Shown here one piece after another: positions 17,474-25,591 of a DNA stretch of 64,000 bases; the first letter of the stretch is position 1, and the number at the start of each line of letters is the position of its first letter. The notes beneath the pieces are model-generated. The model ran no database searches, was not told the origin of the DNA, and saw only the letters and a list, made by a program, of their open reading frames with translations. The DNA is from DAHUXT01 sp036378295. Lineage in GTDB: Bacteria > Chloroflexota > Ktedonobacteria > Ktedonobacterales > JADMIN01. Where the stretch lies: assembly GCA_036378295.1 (NCBI GenBank), contig DASUWS010000232.1, forward strand, positions 1-64,000. Direction: 5' to 3'. Position numbers and translations under genes: made by a program.

Positions 17474-17525
17474 CAGCGGCGCCACTCACATCGCTCGGGC
17501 ATCAGCCAGGTGGTACGTCACTGTA

Positions 17526-18323
17526 TCACTCCGCCGCGATGCCACCATCTACGAGGAAGAGCTGGCCAGTGGCGAAGCTGGAGGCGTCGGAGGCGAGATA
17601 GAGCGCGATCCCGGCAATCTCATGCGGCTGTCCGGTGCGGCCCATCGGCGTCGCCTGCCGAATCGCATTGCCGAAATAGGGATGCTCCAGCACCCCAGCG
17701 GTCATATCGGTGGCGATGTAGCCCGGCGCGATGGCATTGACACGCACGTGATGCCTGGCCCATTCGAGCGCGAACGTGCGGGTGAGCTGCGCGACGGCAG
17801 CCTTGCTCGCGCCATAGACAGCCATGCGCGGAGTGCCCACCACCGAAGCGACCGACGCCAAAGTGATGATCGAGCCGCCGCCCTGCTCAGCCATCCGCGC
17901 GGCAATGTTGGTGCAGAGGAAGAACGTTGCCTTGACGTTGGTATCCATGATCGCGTCCCACTCGTCCTCGGTGACTTCGGTGCTGCGCTTCCAGATGGGG
18001 CTGATACCCGCATTGCTGACCAGCACATCAACGCGATCAAAGGCGTGGTAGACCTGCTCAATCGCCTGTCGCATCTCATCCAGCTTCACCAGATCAGCCG
18101 TCACCGTGATCGCTCGCCGTCCGCGTGCGCGCACCTCATCCGCCACCTGCTCCAGCCGTTCCGCCGAGCGCGACACCAACGCCACATCCGCGCCCGCATC
18201 AGCCAGTGCCAGGGCGATCACTCGCCCCAGCCCACGGCTCGCACCCGTCACCATCGCACGTCGCCCGGCCAGCGAAAACTGGTCAAAGACGCTCGGAATC
18301 TTCTCAGGTGTGTCCTCAGCCAT
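17526..18323 (-). CDS. Short-chain dehydrogenase/reductase (classical SDR)
   Basis: The 265-residue protein is a classical SDR. The NAD(P) loop is TGASRGLG at about 27-34, followed by VSNAGISPI (the NAG motif). The catalytic residues are Ser in LASVASVVG and Tyr/Lys in YGASKAA. The end TGQLFLVDGG is typical of FabG-like and gluconate/sorbose dehydrogenase-like SDRs. An Arg shortly after the first beta strand (VSRSAERLEQ) favours NADP. The substrate is unknown. Its gene tail is the template for the decayed copy at 12012-12057. The M24 peptidase gene lies upstream on the same strand with 65 bases between, so they may share a transcript. Confidence 0.92.
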   Translation of the reverse strand: MAEDTPEKIPSVFDQFSLAGRRAMVTGASRGLGRVIALALADAGADVALVSRSAERLEQVADEVRARGRRAITVTADLVKLDEMRQAIEQVYHAFDRVDVLVSNAGISPIWKRSTEVTEDEWDAIMDTNVKATFFLCTNIAARMAEQGGGSIITLASVASVVGTPRMAVYGASKAAVAQLTRTFALEWARHHVRVNAIAPGYIATDMTAGVLEHPYFGNAIRQATPMGRTGQPHEIAGIALYLASDASSFATGQLFLVDGGIAAE

Positions 18324-18388
18324 CGCAGATGCCTCCCTCCTTCGCCTGGCTCCTCGCGCACTGTTCCCGCATGCACTCCGGTCCGGTG

Positions 18389-19552
18389 CTATCCCTCGAT
18401 ACTGCGCACATGCTCCGGGTTGCGGACGGTCATGATCTCATAGCCATCAGCCGTGACGAGCACCATATCTTCCAGCCGCACGCCGCCCCAGCCGGGAATA
18501 TAGATGCCTGGTTCGTTGCTAATGACGCTATTCGGCTCCAGTTGCTCGATCTTGGCCATCTCAGCGTCGGCTTCTGGCGTCTGCACCCGTAGCCGCCCGG
18601 TAACAGGCAGCTCGTGAACCGCCAACCCGATGCCATGGCCCAGGCTATGGAAATACTGCTCGCCGTAGCCCGCTTCTTCGATGACCGCGCGTGCCGCCGC
18701 ATCCACATCGCGCCCGCGCCGCACGCCATCCTGCAGCGCCTTGAAGCCCGCGTCCTGCGCCGCTCGGACGATCGCGTACAGTTCCTCCAGCTTCGGGTCA
18801 GGCTCCCCGATACAGAAGGTGCGCGTGGTATCCGAGCAGTAGCCATCCACACGGCAGCCAAAGTCAATCAGCAGTGGCTCGCCAGCGCGCACAGGGCGGT
18901 CAGTGGGGACGGCGTGTGGCTGCGCGGCGCCCGGACCGCACGCGACGATGGTCGGGAAGCTTGGGCCGCTCGCGCCTAGCTCGATCATGTGCTGTTCCAG
19001 CAGCGTAGCGATCTCGCGCTCGGTCATGCCGACTTTGATCTCGGCCAACAACTGCTCGAAGGCGTCGTTGGCGATATCGGCGGCGCGGCGCATCGTCGCA
19101 ATCTCCGCTTCATCTTTCATCGCGCGCACCAACTCGACCAGATCATCCGAAGGAATCAACTCGGCATCCGCGCCAAGCTCCTTCTGCACCCGGCTGTAGC
19201 GGTCGTAGGAGATCCACTCTTTTTCGAAGCCGAGACGATGTATGCCATCCGCCCGCACCGTGCTGGCGACCACGCTCCACGGCTGCGCCTTATCAGTCGA
19301 AAGCACCTGCACGCCGCTCGGCACGATCTCATCCTCGACGCCGCTCAACTGAAACGTGCCCGCAACCAGACCGAAGGTGTGAGGTGTGACCAGCACCCAG
19401 CCCGACGATTCGGTAATGTCGGTGTCGTGGGCGGTAAAGCCCGTCAGGTAGCGCCGGTTATACTGGCTCGTAATGAGCAGGCCATCCAGCCCCGCCTGTG
19501 CAATCGCCGCGCGCGTCCGCGCCAGCCGCCGTCCGTAGTCTGCCTCAGCCAT
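18389..19552 (-). CDS. Xaa-Pro aminopeptidase (M24 peptidase)
   Basis: The ATG at 19552 (MAEADYGRRLARTRAAIA) begins 387 residues, the normal size. A GGAGAGG lies 12 bases upstream; the frame stays open 155 codons further but that part is Arg-rich and unlike the family. An N-terminal creatinase-like domain precedes the pita-bread fold. Metal and catalytic residues are visible in order: LLIDFGCRVDGYCSDTTRTF (two Asp ligands), YFHSLGHGIGLAVHE (His ligand), ISNEPGIYIPGWGGVRLED (Glu ligands). It removes N-terminal residues before proline in cytoplasmic peptide turnover. A PHO-box-like repeat lies upstream at 19629-19646. Confidence 0.93.
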   Translation of the reverse strand: MAEADYGRRLARTRAAIAQAGLDGLLITSQYNRRYLTGFTAHDTDITESSGWVLVTPHTFGLVAGTFQLSGVEDEIVPSGVQVLSTDKAQPWSVVASTVRADGIHRLGFEKEWISYDRYSRVQKELGADAELIPSDDLVELVRAMKDEAEIATMRRAADIANDAFEQLLAEIKVGMTEREIATLLEQHMIELGASGPSFPTIVACGPGAAQPHAVPTDRPVRAGEPLLIDFGCRVDGYCSDTTRTFCIGEPDPKLEELYAIVRAAQDAGFKALQDGVRRGRDVDAAARAVIEEAGYGEQYFHSLGHGIGLAVHELPVTGRLRVQTPEADAEMAKIEQLEPNSVISNEPGIYIPGWGGVRLEDMVLVTADGYEIMTVRNPEHVRSIEG

Positions 19553-19628
19553 GGGGTATGTTGTCCTCTCCATCTGTGGGATTTCCGGGATGCATCCAGC
19601 ATACATCAGCCGTGAGGCTGTTATCTGT

Positions 19629-19646
19629 ATGACATGAGTATGACAT
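19629..19646 (-). promoter_or_regulatory. PHO-box-like direct repeat upstream of the M24 peptidase
   Basis: On the minus strand it reads ATGTCAT-ACTC-ATGTCAT, identical over 18 bases to the repeat at 10111-10128. It lies 77-94 bases before the peptidase start. A TATGCT on the minus strand (19603-19598) could be the -10. Confidence 0.5.
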
Positions 19647-19725
19647 GCCTCGGCCATTGTATACCAGCCAGCGATGCGGCACATGGCTTCTCGCGCCCTG
19701 AAAAGCTTCCGCCCGGCAAGTCGCA

Positions 19726-20982
19726 CTATCTGGAGCGAAGCGCAACCAGAGCCTCGTCGCTTTCCGCTTCCACCCGCCGCAGCCCAAGGAGAGCCGGTGA
19801 CATAAGCCCGAGCAAGCCGGTCAACACGCATGCGAGAGCGGAGAGACCAATAACCAGAGGCGCTGAGCCCACGCCGAGCAGCAATCCACCTACTACTGCC
19901 CCAAGCGGCGCCGCTGCCGTGGTGAGGGTCGAACGCGCGCCAAAGAGGCCGCCACGAATGTGTTCTGGAACCAGCCGCTGCAAGAGTGACGTTTCGATTG
20001 CTGTATACGGTGCCCATGCACAGCCAGCGAGTGCCAGGAAGAGCATTGCCAATGGGAGTTGATGGAGAACTATCAGGGGGCTGAGCAAGGCTCCCCAGAG
20101 AACCGCGATCCCCGCAAGCAGGAGCCCTGGACGATGATAGCGCGCCACCAGGGTCGTTCCCAGTGCACCAATTACGGCACCAACCCCAAATCCCGTCCAG
20201 AGCAGGCCATAGCCAGTAGCCCCCGCGTGCAATATTGCCTGATTATAGACTGGCAAGGCGGCTTCCAGGGGGCCGTAGGAGAAAAAGAAGATAGCTGCCA
20301 ATAGCGTGAGGGCGCGCAGATCTTTTCGGGCAAAGAGCAGCCCAAACCCCATCCAGCGTCCTCCAGAGTGCGCGCGGTTTCTGTCGTGCTGGCGTGGGAT
20401 GTTGGGAAGCGTGAGCACTAACAGCCCCATGACGACAAAGCTCGCGGCATCAATGAGCAACGCCCAGGGTCCCCCCACCGCCGCGACAACCACTCCCGCG
20501 ATGACAGGACCGGCGAGAGCGGCAAACTGGAGATTGAATGAAGAGAGAGCGTTAGCCTGATCCAGTTCACTATCGGGCACGAGTGCGGGGAGCATGACCC
20601 GCACGCCAATCATCGTCACAGGCGAGAGCGCCCCGGCGCAGAGGGCCAGGACATAGATTTGCCACATCTGGAGAACACCCAGCGCATTGAGGATCGGTAC
20701 GAGCGCTATCACAAGCGCGCGCAAGAGATTATCGGCCCCCATCAGAAGACGCGGCTGCAGGTGATCCAACAGACGGCCGAGAAGGGGTCCGGTAAGGACG
20801 GCGGGCAACTCGAAACACAGAACGACGAGACCGACTATGGTGCCCGAACCCGTCAACTGCAAGACAAACCACAGGAGAGCGATAACAGTGAATTGATCGC
20901 CAAAACGCGAGATGGCTTGTCCAAGCCAGAGGCGCAGATAGTCCCGGCGTCGCAGAGGAGAGGAAGGAGGGATGAGAGGCAC
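19726..20982 (-). CDS. MFS transporter, EntS-like (MFS_3)
   Basis: The 418-residue protein has about 12 predicted membrane helices. The start RRRDYLRLWLGQAISRFGDQ and the loop LLGRLLDHLQPRLLMGADNLLRA are characteristic of MFS_3 exporters, the enterobactin-exporter EntS-like group. Charged loop AGCAWAPYTAIETSLLQRLVP begins the second-half signature. It probably exports a small hydrophobic compound, drug or siderophore from the cytoplasm by proton antiport. It is divergent from a second MFS_3 member at 21275, and the 292 bases between must hold both promoters. No siderophore synthesis genes are near. Confidence 0.9.
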   Translation of the reverse strand: MPLIPPSSPLRRRDYLRLWLGQAISRFGDQFTVIALLWFVLQLTGSGTIVGLVVLCFELPAVLTGPLLGRLLDHLQPRLLMGADNLLRALVIALVPILNALGVLQMWQIYVLALCAGALSPVTMIGVRVMLPALVPDSELDQANALSSFNLQFAALAGPVIAGVVVAAVGGPWALLIDAASFVVMGLLVLTLPNIPRQHDRNRAHSGGRWMGFGLLFARKDLRALTLLAAIFFFSYGPLEAALPVYNQAILHAGATGYGLLWTGFGVGAVIGALGTTLVARYHRPGLLLAGIAVLWGALLSPLIVLHQLPLAMLFLALAGCAWAPYTAIETSLLQRLVPEHIRGGLFGARSTLTTAAAPLGAVVGGLLLGVGSAPLVIGLSALACVLTGLLGLMSPALLGLRRVEAESDEALVALRSR

Positions 20983-21274
20983 AGCGTGCTTCCACCTTTC
21001 TGTCTGTCAGATATGCTCAGCCATCTTCGGGCCTGCTGTATCGATGCTTCTCTATGATAGGTTTCCTGGAGTGCCTGCGCTCCCCGGCAACACCTGTCCA
21101 TGGCCAGGTTGCCGATGCTTTTGTCTTCATCCTCATGCCATAAACACTCGCACAGGCAGCTATGGACCATGAATATGACGAGGCTTGATTTATGATATGT
21201 GACATGATCGCACAACACCGTGAGCAATTCACAAGTGGTTATAATCTCCCGGAGTGTGAGGAGGCATAGTGGGG

Positions 21275-22582
21275 ATGCTTCGCGTCTTGAGGCGGCCACA
21301 ACTGGCACTGCTCTGGAGCAGTCAGGTGCTCTCGGCCATGGGCGATTATCTCTATACTATCGCCGTGCTCTGGATGGCGGTGCGGGTTGGCGGAAGCCAG
21401 GCAGGACTGGTCGCGGCGGCGGAATGGGGCGCGGCGCTGGCGTTCGGCCTGCTGGGTGGGGTCTATGCCGACCGCTGGAACCGGCGCACGGTTATGATCT
21501 GGACGGATGTCCTGCGCGGCGTGGTAGTGCTGGCACTGCCAGTGCTGGCCCATTTTCAAGCGCTGCATATCTGGCAATTCGTGATCGTGGCGATCCTGCT
21601 GGGCAGCGTCGGCACGCTCTTCGATCCCGCGCTACAGGCGAGCCTGCCCGCGCTCGTTGGTGAGACGGATACCCTCCGGGCTGCCAACGGGCTGATGGAT
21701 TTGACACGCCGCCTCGCCCGCGCCATCGGCCCCAGCACTGCTGGCCTCCTGATCCTCTTTTTGCCGCTCGAACAGTTCTTCACGCTGGATGCCATCAGCT
21801 TTGGGCTATCGGCGGTGGCTGTGCTCGCGCTGGGCAGCCGCTATGCCTGGAAGCCAGAGCGGGCAGCGGGCGCGCATCGCGGCCCACGAGGAATTGTCGC
21901 CGATATCGCTGGGGCGGTGCGACTGGTGGTAGGACGTCGCGCGCTGACATGGATGCTGGCGGCTCTTGGCATCATCAACGGCTTATGGTCAGTCGCGTTT
22001 ACGCTAGGCACACCGCTGCTGGCGCAGCAAGCGCTCCATGAGGGAGTGGGCGCGTACGGATTGATCGTGGGCGCGTACGGCGTGGGAAACGCCGTAGCGA
22101 ATCTGATAATTGGTAGCCTGCCTGGGCGTCGTCCCGTCATCTCGTTCTTTTCGGGTAAGCTCGTGCTCGGCGCGGGATTCCTGCTGGTGGCGAGCGCGCC
22201 TGTCCTCTGGGTGGCGCTGCTCGGTGCGGCCATCGCAGCGATAGGCGGGCCGATGGGTGATATTCCACTGGCGACCATGCTCCAGACCGATCTGCCCGCG
22301 GGACAGCTTGGCAAAGTCTTCAGCCTCCGCGCAACCCTCAGCAGCGCGGGCGTCTTTCTCGGCACTCTGATCGCTGTGCCACTCTTCGCCCATGTAGATG
22401 TCCGGGTGGGGATCGCGCTCGCGGCGGCGCTCATGGTGACGCTCGGCGTTGCCGGGCTGGCGCGATTCTGGCCGGGAGAAGCGGTCGCCACAGAACAAAA
22501 GCGGCAGCAACTGGCTACCAACCCTGGTGAGGCCCTTCAGCTTGCAGAGGTCATCGAGGGCGAGGATGAACTGGTGAGATGA
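21275..22582 (+). CDS. MFS transporter, EntS-like (MFS_3)
   Basis: The protein is 435 residues from the ATG at 21275; a GTG six bases earlier (21269) is also possible, since AGGAGG lies 10 and 4 bases before the two starts. It begins MLRVLRRPQLALLWSSQVLS and carries the same MFS_3 pattern as its divergent neighbour (LLGGVYADRWNRRTVMIWTD in the first loop), with about 12 membrane helices and a short acidic C-terminus (EVIEGEDELVR). The pair looks like paralogues arranged head to head. The substrate is unknown. The 265 bases after it hold no gene that I can support. Confidence 0.9.
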   Translation: MLRVLRRPQLALLWSSQVLSAMGDYLYTIAVLWMAVRVGGSQAGLVAAAEWGAALAFGLLGGVYADRWNRRTVMIWTDVLRGVVVLALPVLAHFQALHIWQFVIVAILLGSVGTLFDPALQASLPALVGETDTLRAANGLMDLTRRLARAIGPSTAGLLILFLPLEQFFTLDAISFGLSAVAVLALGSRYAWKPERAAGAHRGPRGIVADIAGAVRLVVGRRALTWMLAALGIINGLWSVAFTLGTPLLAQQALHEGVGAYGLIVGAYGVGNAVANLIIGSLPGRRPVISFFSGKLVLGAGFLLVASAPVLWVALLGAAIAAIGGPMGDIPLATMLQTDLPAGQLGKVFSLRATLSSAGVFLGTLIAVPLFAHVDVRVGIALAAALMVTLGVAGLARFWPGEAVATEQKRQQLATNPGEALQLAEVIEGEDELVR

Positions 22583-22847
22583 TAGTGTGCCCTATCTCTG
22601 GCATCTTGCTGACAGCGCTCGCGTAGGTTGTCGTTGATGCTCATGGTGTTCAACCGTTGTGCAATCAATGCTCAAGCCAGCATGTTAGACAGATTTAGGC
22701 AGACCTTCAGGCCGCCCCTGCCACATCTGCAACTCTGCGGTGCAACGTGGCGTAGCCTTCACATGCTACAAATGTAGCGCGGCAGGACAGCGGTACTGAA
22801 GGGAATAGCATCCAGACCAGAAGAGCATCAATGGAGGATATGTCGCT

Positions 22848-23186
22848 ATGGCGCAGATCATCAACACGAGCGAATTGCCTGGCAGCACGTCGCATAAGTT
22901 CGAAGGCTATCGCTTTGGCGATGTTCACGTCTCGTTCTTCGTATCATCGACCCCACCGGGGCAGGGTCCCTCACTCCACAAACACACCTACGAAGAGGTA
23001 TTCGTCGTCTACGACGGGACGCTGACCTTCACCGTCGGCAATGAGTCTGTCGAAGTGACCGGTGGCCATATCGTCATCGTTCCGCCCGAAACGCCCCATA
23101 AGTTCACCAACACTGGCTCGGAAATCGCGCATCACGTCGATATTCACACCAGCGGCCAGATGGTGCAGACCTGGCTTGAGGAATGA
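22848..23186 (+). CDS. Single-domain cupin protein
   Basis: The 112-residue protein is a Cupin_2 barrel. Motif 1 is PSLHKHTYEEVFVVYDGTLT (metal ligands His-x-His and Glu), and motif 2 is IVPPETPHKFTNTG. GGAGG precedes the ATG by about 11 bases. These small metal-binding cupins act as isomerases, dioxygenases or sensors, and the sequence does not tell which. It lies ahead of an alpha/beta hydrolase on the same strand. Confidence 0.9.
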   Translation: MAQIINTSELPGSTSHKFEGYRFGDVHVSFFVSSTPPGQGPSLHKHTYEEVFVVYDGTLTFTVGNESVEVTGGHIVIVPPETPHKFTNTGSEIAHHVDIHTSGQMVQTWLEE

Positions 23187-23202
23187 AGAGAGTAGTCTGT
23201 GG

Positions 23203-23463
23203 ATGAAGCTGGCGACGCGTGTCACCAAGATCTCGAAGGTGAATAACCAGCCCAGAGACGCCACACTTCCGAAAATCAACACCTACCGGGGAAGAGAGTC
23301 GCAGAGCGCCGGGAGCAACAATCCTACTCCCGGAAGCGAAGCGCCTACTCCCTTCCCGTCATCCCTGGGTAGCACGAGCGGGGAGATCGGCTATCCGTAT
23401 GACCTCAAGGTGAGAACGGAGACTCTGGAACGGGAATACGCACGTATAAGGAGAACATCATGA
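23203..23463 (+). CDS. Possible small ORF overlapping the hydrolase start
   Basis: An 86-codon frame from the ATG at 23203 ends in a TGA that overlaps the next gene's ATG (ATGA), the arrangement used for translational coupling. The first 12 codons have GC-rich third positions like the neighbours; the middle is Ser/Pro/Gly-rich and the end is basic (RTETLEREYARIRRTS). There is no ribosome site and no recognisable domain. It may instead be untranslated leader or a gene remnant. Confidence 0.22.
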   Translation: MKLATRVTKISKVNNQPRDATLPKINTYRGRESQSAGSNNPTPGSEAPTPFPSSLGSTSGEIGYPYDLKVRTETLEREYARIRRTS

Positions 23464-24332
23464 CAACATCCCCACAGGGCGATCAGAACACCCAGAACTC
23501 ACAGAGCACGCCAGGCTCTCATGGCTATGTTGCCGTGAACGGCCTGAATATGTACTACGAGATGCACGGCACTGGCACTGGCACTGGGAGCGGCAGTGAC
23601 GTTCCGCTGGTGTTGCTGCATGGCGGGATGTCGGCAACGGGCACCTCGTTCGGCAAGCTGCTGCCCGGGCTTGCCCAGTCGCGCCGCATCATCGCCCTCG
23701 AACAGCAGGCGCATGGCCACACTGCCGACATCGACCGCCCACTTTCCATGGAGCAAATGGCGGACGACACCGCTGCCGCGCTTCAGCAGCTCGGCATCAC
23801 GAACGCGGACATTCTCGGCTATAGCGTGGGCGCTGGAATTGCTCTGCAGGTCGCCATTCGACATCCAGAGATGGCGCGCAAGCTGGTGCTCATCTCGGTC
23901 ACGTACAATAGCGCGGGACTCCATCCTGGACTTCAGGAGGGCATAGCGAACGTGACACCCGAAGCCTTCGCGGGCACCCCGTTCTATGAAGAGTATCTGC
24001 AGATCGCGCCACGCCCAGAAGATTTTCCGAGGCTGGTCGAGAGGATGAAGCACCTGGATAGTCAGGTGCAGGATTGGCCCGCCGAAGCCATCCAGGCCAT
24101 CAAGCCGCCCGTCCTGCTCATCATTGGCGACTCCGATATCATCCGGCCTGAGCATGCCGTCGAGATGTTTCGGCTGCTTGGCGGTGGTGTGATGGGTGAT
24201 ATGGCTGGCCTGCCCAACTCACAGCTCGCCATACTCCCCGGTACGACCCATATCACGGTGGTGCATCGCGCCGATTTGCTGCTCACTATCATCCCAGCAT
24301 TCCTCGATGCACCCATGCCTGAACCCAGATAA
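23460..24332 (+). CDS. Alpha/beta-hydrolase fold protein
   Basis: The 290-residue protein has a disordered Gln/Ser/Thr N-terminus of about 20 residues, then the fold. The oxyanion-hole segment is LVLLHGGMSATG, the nucleophile elbow ILGYSVGAGIALQ (GYSVG), the acid LLIIGDSDIIRPEH, and the His in LPGTTHITVVH. It is thus a complete catalytic triad of an epoxide-hydrolase or haloperoxidase-like enzyme. Near residue 40 the gene contains a GGCACT triplet repeat giving GTGTGTGSGS, which may vary in length. GGAGAAC is about 5 bases before the ATG. The substrate is unknown. Confidence 0.9.
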   Translation: MTTSPQGDQNTQNSQSTPGSHGYVAVNGLNMYYEMHGTGTGTGSGSDVPLVLLHGGMSATGTSFGKLLPGLAQSRRIIALEQQAHGHTADIDRPLSMEQMADDTAAALQQLGITNADILGYSVGAGIALQVAIRHPEMARKLVLISVTYNSAGLHPGLQEGIANVTPEAFAGTPFYEEYLQIAPRPEDFPRLVERMKHLDSQVQDWPAEAIQAIKPPVLLIIGDSDIIRPEHAVEMFRLLGGGVMGDMAGLPNSQLAILPGTTHITVVHRADLLLTIIPAFLDAPMPEPR

Positions 24333-24376
24333 CTGCTACGATTCCCCCACAGCGTGAAGGTGGGAGCGGGCCGCGG

Positions 24377-24811
24377 CTATGCTGGCTGCTGGCCCGCCAC
24401 CAACGTGCGGTAGCGCCAGATCAGGAAGATGGCAAACAACCCCGCGCCAATCAAGTTGAGGTAGCCAATCGCAAAGATAGGGACGAGCAGGGGATCGGGA
24501 TTCTGCAGTTGGAAAAGGGGCGAGAAGCCGTGCATTACCTGATCGATCATGTTGCTCAGATAGAAGATGAACTCCGTCAACAGGAAGGTTAGCAACAGCC
24601 AATAGCCAGCCCGCCTACCGCGCGCCAGCAGCATCCATCCCAGCAGAAACCAGACGAATGTGACGACCATCAGCGACGTGCCGACGAGGGGCGGCGGCAT
24701 CCGATGGGGGAAATAATACAGATGCAGGTAATAGGGGATTTGCGCGAGATAGTTGATGCCCACAACCACTAGAATAGAATACATCGCGATCCTATCCGCA
24801 AGATACTTCAT
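24377..24811 (-). CDS. Four-helix integral membrane protein of unknown function
   Basis: The ATG at 24811 (MKYLADRIAMY) has GGAGG 5 bases before it; earlier in-frame ATGs at 24823 and 24850 lack one. The 144-residue protein has four hydrophobic helices (ILVVVGINYLAQIPYYLHLY, LMVVTFVWFLLGWMLLA, YWLLLTFLLTEFIFYLS, VPIFAIGYLNLIGAGLFAIF) and short loops. I do not recognise the family. It converges on the alpha/beta hydrolase gene. Confidence 0.75.
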   Translation of the reverse strand: MKYLADRIAMYSILVVVGINYLAQIPYYLHLYYFPHRMPPPLVGTSLMVVTFVWFLLGWMLLARGRRAGYWLLLTFLLTEFIFYLSNMIDQVMHGFSPLFQLQNPDPLLVPIFAIGYLNLIGAGLFAIFLIWRYRTLVAGQQPA

Positions 24812-24957
24812 GCCGTCCTCCATGCTGGCACGAATGACTACGAGTGCCACCGTCAGATGTGTCTCTGCCTCCTAGTTCGGCTGTAGCATACCAGCGTCTT
24901 TTATCATAGCACCTGGGTGCGGTTCGCAGCACATGCGTATCATGACGGCACATCCAC

Positions 24958-25003
24958 TGTATACTTATCCCCAACTCAGGTGTATACTTATCCCCAACTC
25001 AGG
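24958..25003. repeat. Two perfect tandem copies of a 23-base unit
   Basis: The unit begins TGTATACTTATCCCC and ends AACTCAGG; copies are 24958-24980 and 24981-25003 with no mismatch. Each contains GTATAC and TATACTTAT, so it could duplicate a protein-binding site or a -10-like element. It lies 147 bases upstream of the minus-strand membrane protein gene. Confidence 0.9.
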
Positions 25004-25425
25004 AATGGCTCAGCTTCATCTCATCCATTACCCCGACACTACGAAGCACGGTCGGTCCCCTCCTCCCAGATCAGCAGGCGATGGTGGAGAGTGGAGAGCG
25101 CGACTTCGTATGGCGTCGTGTGGCATCGTGAGGCTTGGTATGTCGCGGCAATATCATGGCAGGCGGATAGTTCACCTGGAAAATGCCTCGGAGCGCGCTG
25201 AGCGCGAGGAGCAGCGCTTCCGCCGGCGGCATGATCGCCTGCATCGCATGCGCCTGCTCCACTCCAACGACCCCTATCGGACGGATGTCGCGGATGGCGA
25301 TGATCTGGCGGACGCCGATGTGCTGGAAGACTGCCAGGACGATGGGTGACCGGTGATTCTTCCTGCTTCCTGTTCTCCTCCCCTTGTCGTTCACCACACA
25401 TCCCACCACATCACGTCACCAGAGC

Positions 25426-25460
25426 CTCACATCTCACATCTCACATCTCACATCTCACAG
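25426..25460. repeat. Heptanucleotide microsatellite (CTCACAT, 4 copies plus a variant)
   Basis: CTCACAT is repeated four times without interruption and ends in CTCACAG. The 7-base period is not a multiple of the helix turn, so slippage is the simplest origin. Confidence 0.9.
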
Positions 25461-25510
25461 GCTGCCTAACACCTTGATCGCGTAGTCGATGGCGAGTGGC
25501 TTCCCGCACC

Positions 25511-25550
25511 GAGTTCTGTGAACTCCGTCATATCTTCCCAGGAGTATACT
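25511..25550 (+). promoter_or_regulatory. Inverted-repeat operator and -10 box ahead of the propeller lipoprotein
   Basis: GAGTTC-TGT-GAACTC at 25511-25525 is a perfect 15-base inverted repeat. A TATACT at 25545-25550 is a good -10, 42 bases before the lipoprotein ATG. The repeat covers the place of the -35 hexamer, so a bound factor would either block or replace -35 recognition. Confidence 0.5.
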
Positions 25551-25591
25551 GGGGCCAATAACTGGCCGTCAGTAAGGGGAGACAGCCCACC

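Larger units (their letters stand above)
24812..25591. other. 780-base region without a supported gene, holding repeats and an operator
   Basis: Two long open frames on opposite strands overlap at about 25005-25409, both GC-rich at third positions. Neither has a ribosome site or a domain that I recognise, and they cannot both be real; a decayed gene is possible. The region also carries a 2 x 23-base tandem repeat, a 7-base microsatellite and a promoter-operator ahead of the lipoprotein gene, listed separately. Confidence 0.45.

Noticed and set aside
25005..25409. Overlapping sense and antisense frames in the gap before the propeller lipoprotein
   Set aside because: Both have GC-rich third positions but neither has a ribosome site or recognisable domain, and they exclude each other. 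They are described only as possible decay.
25426..25460. Regular repeat considered as a CRISPR array
   Set aside because: The units are 7 bases long, contiguous and without spacers; it is a microsatellite.
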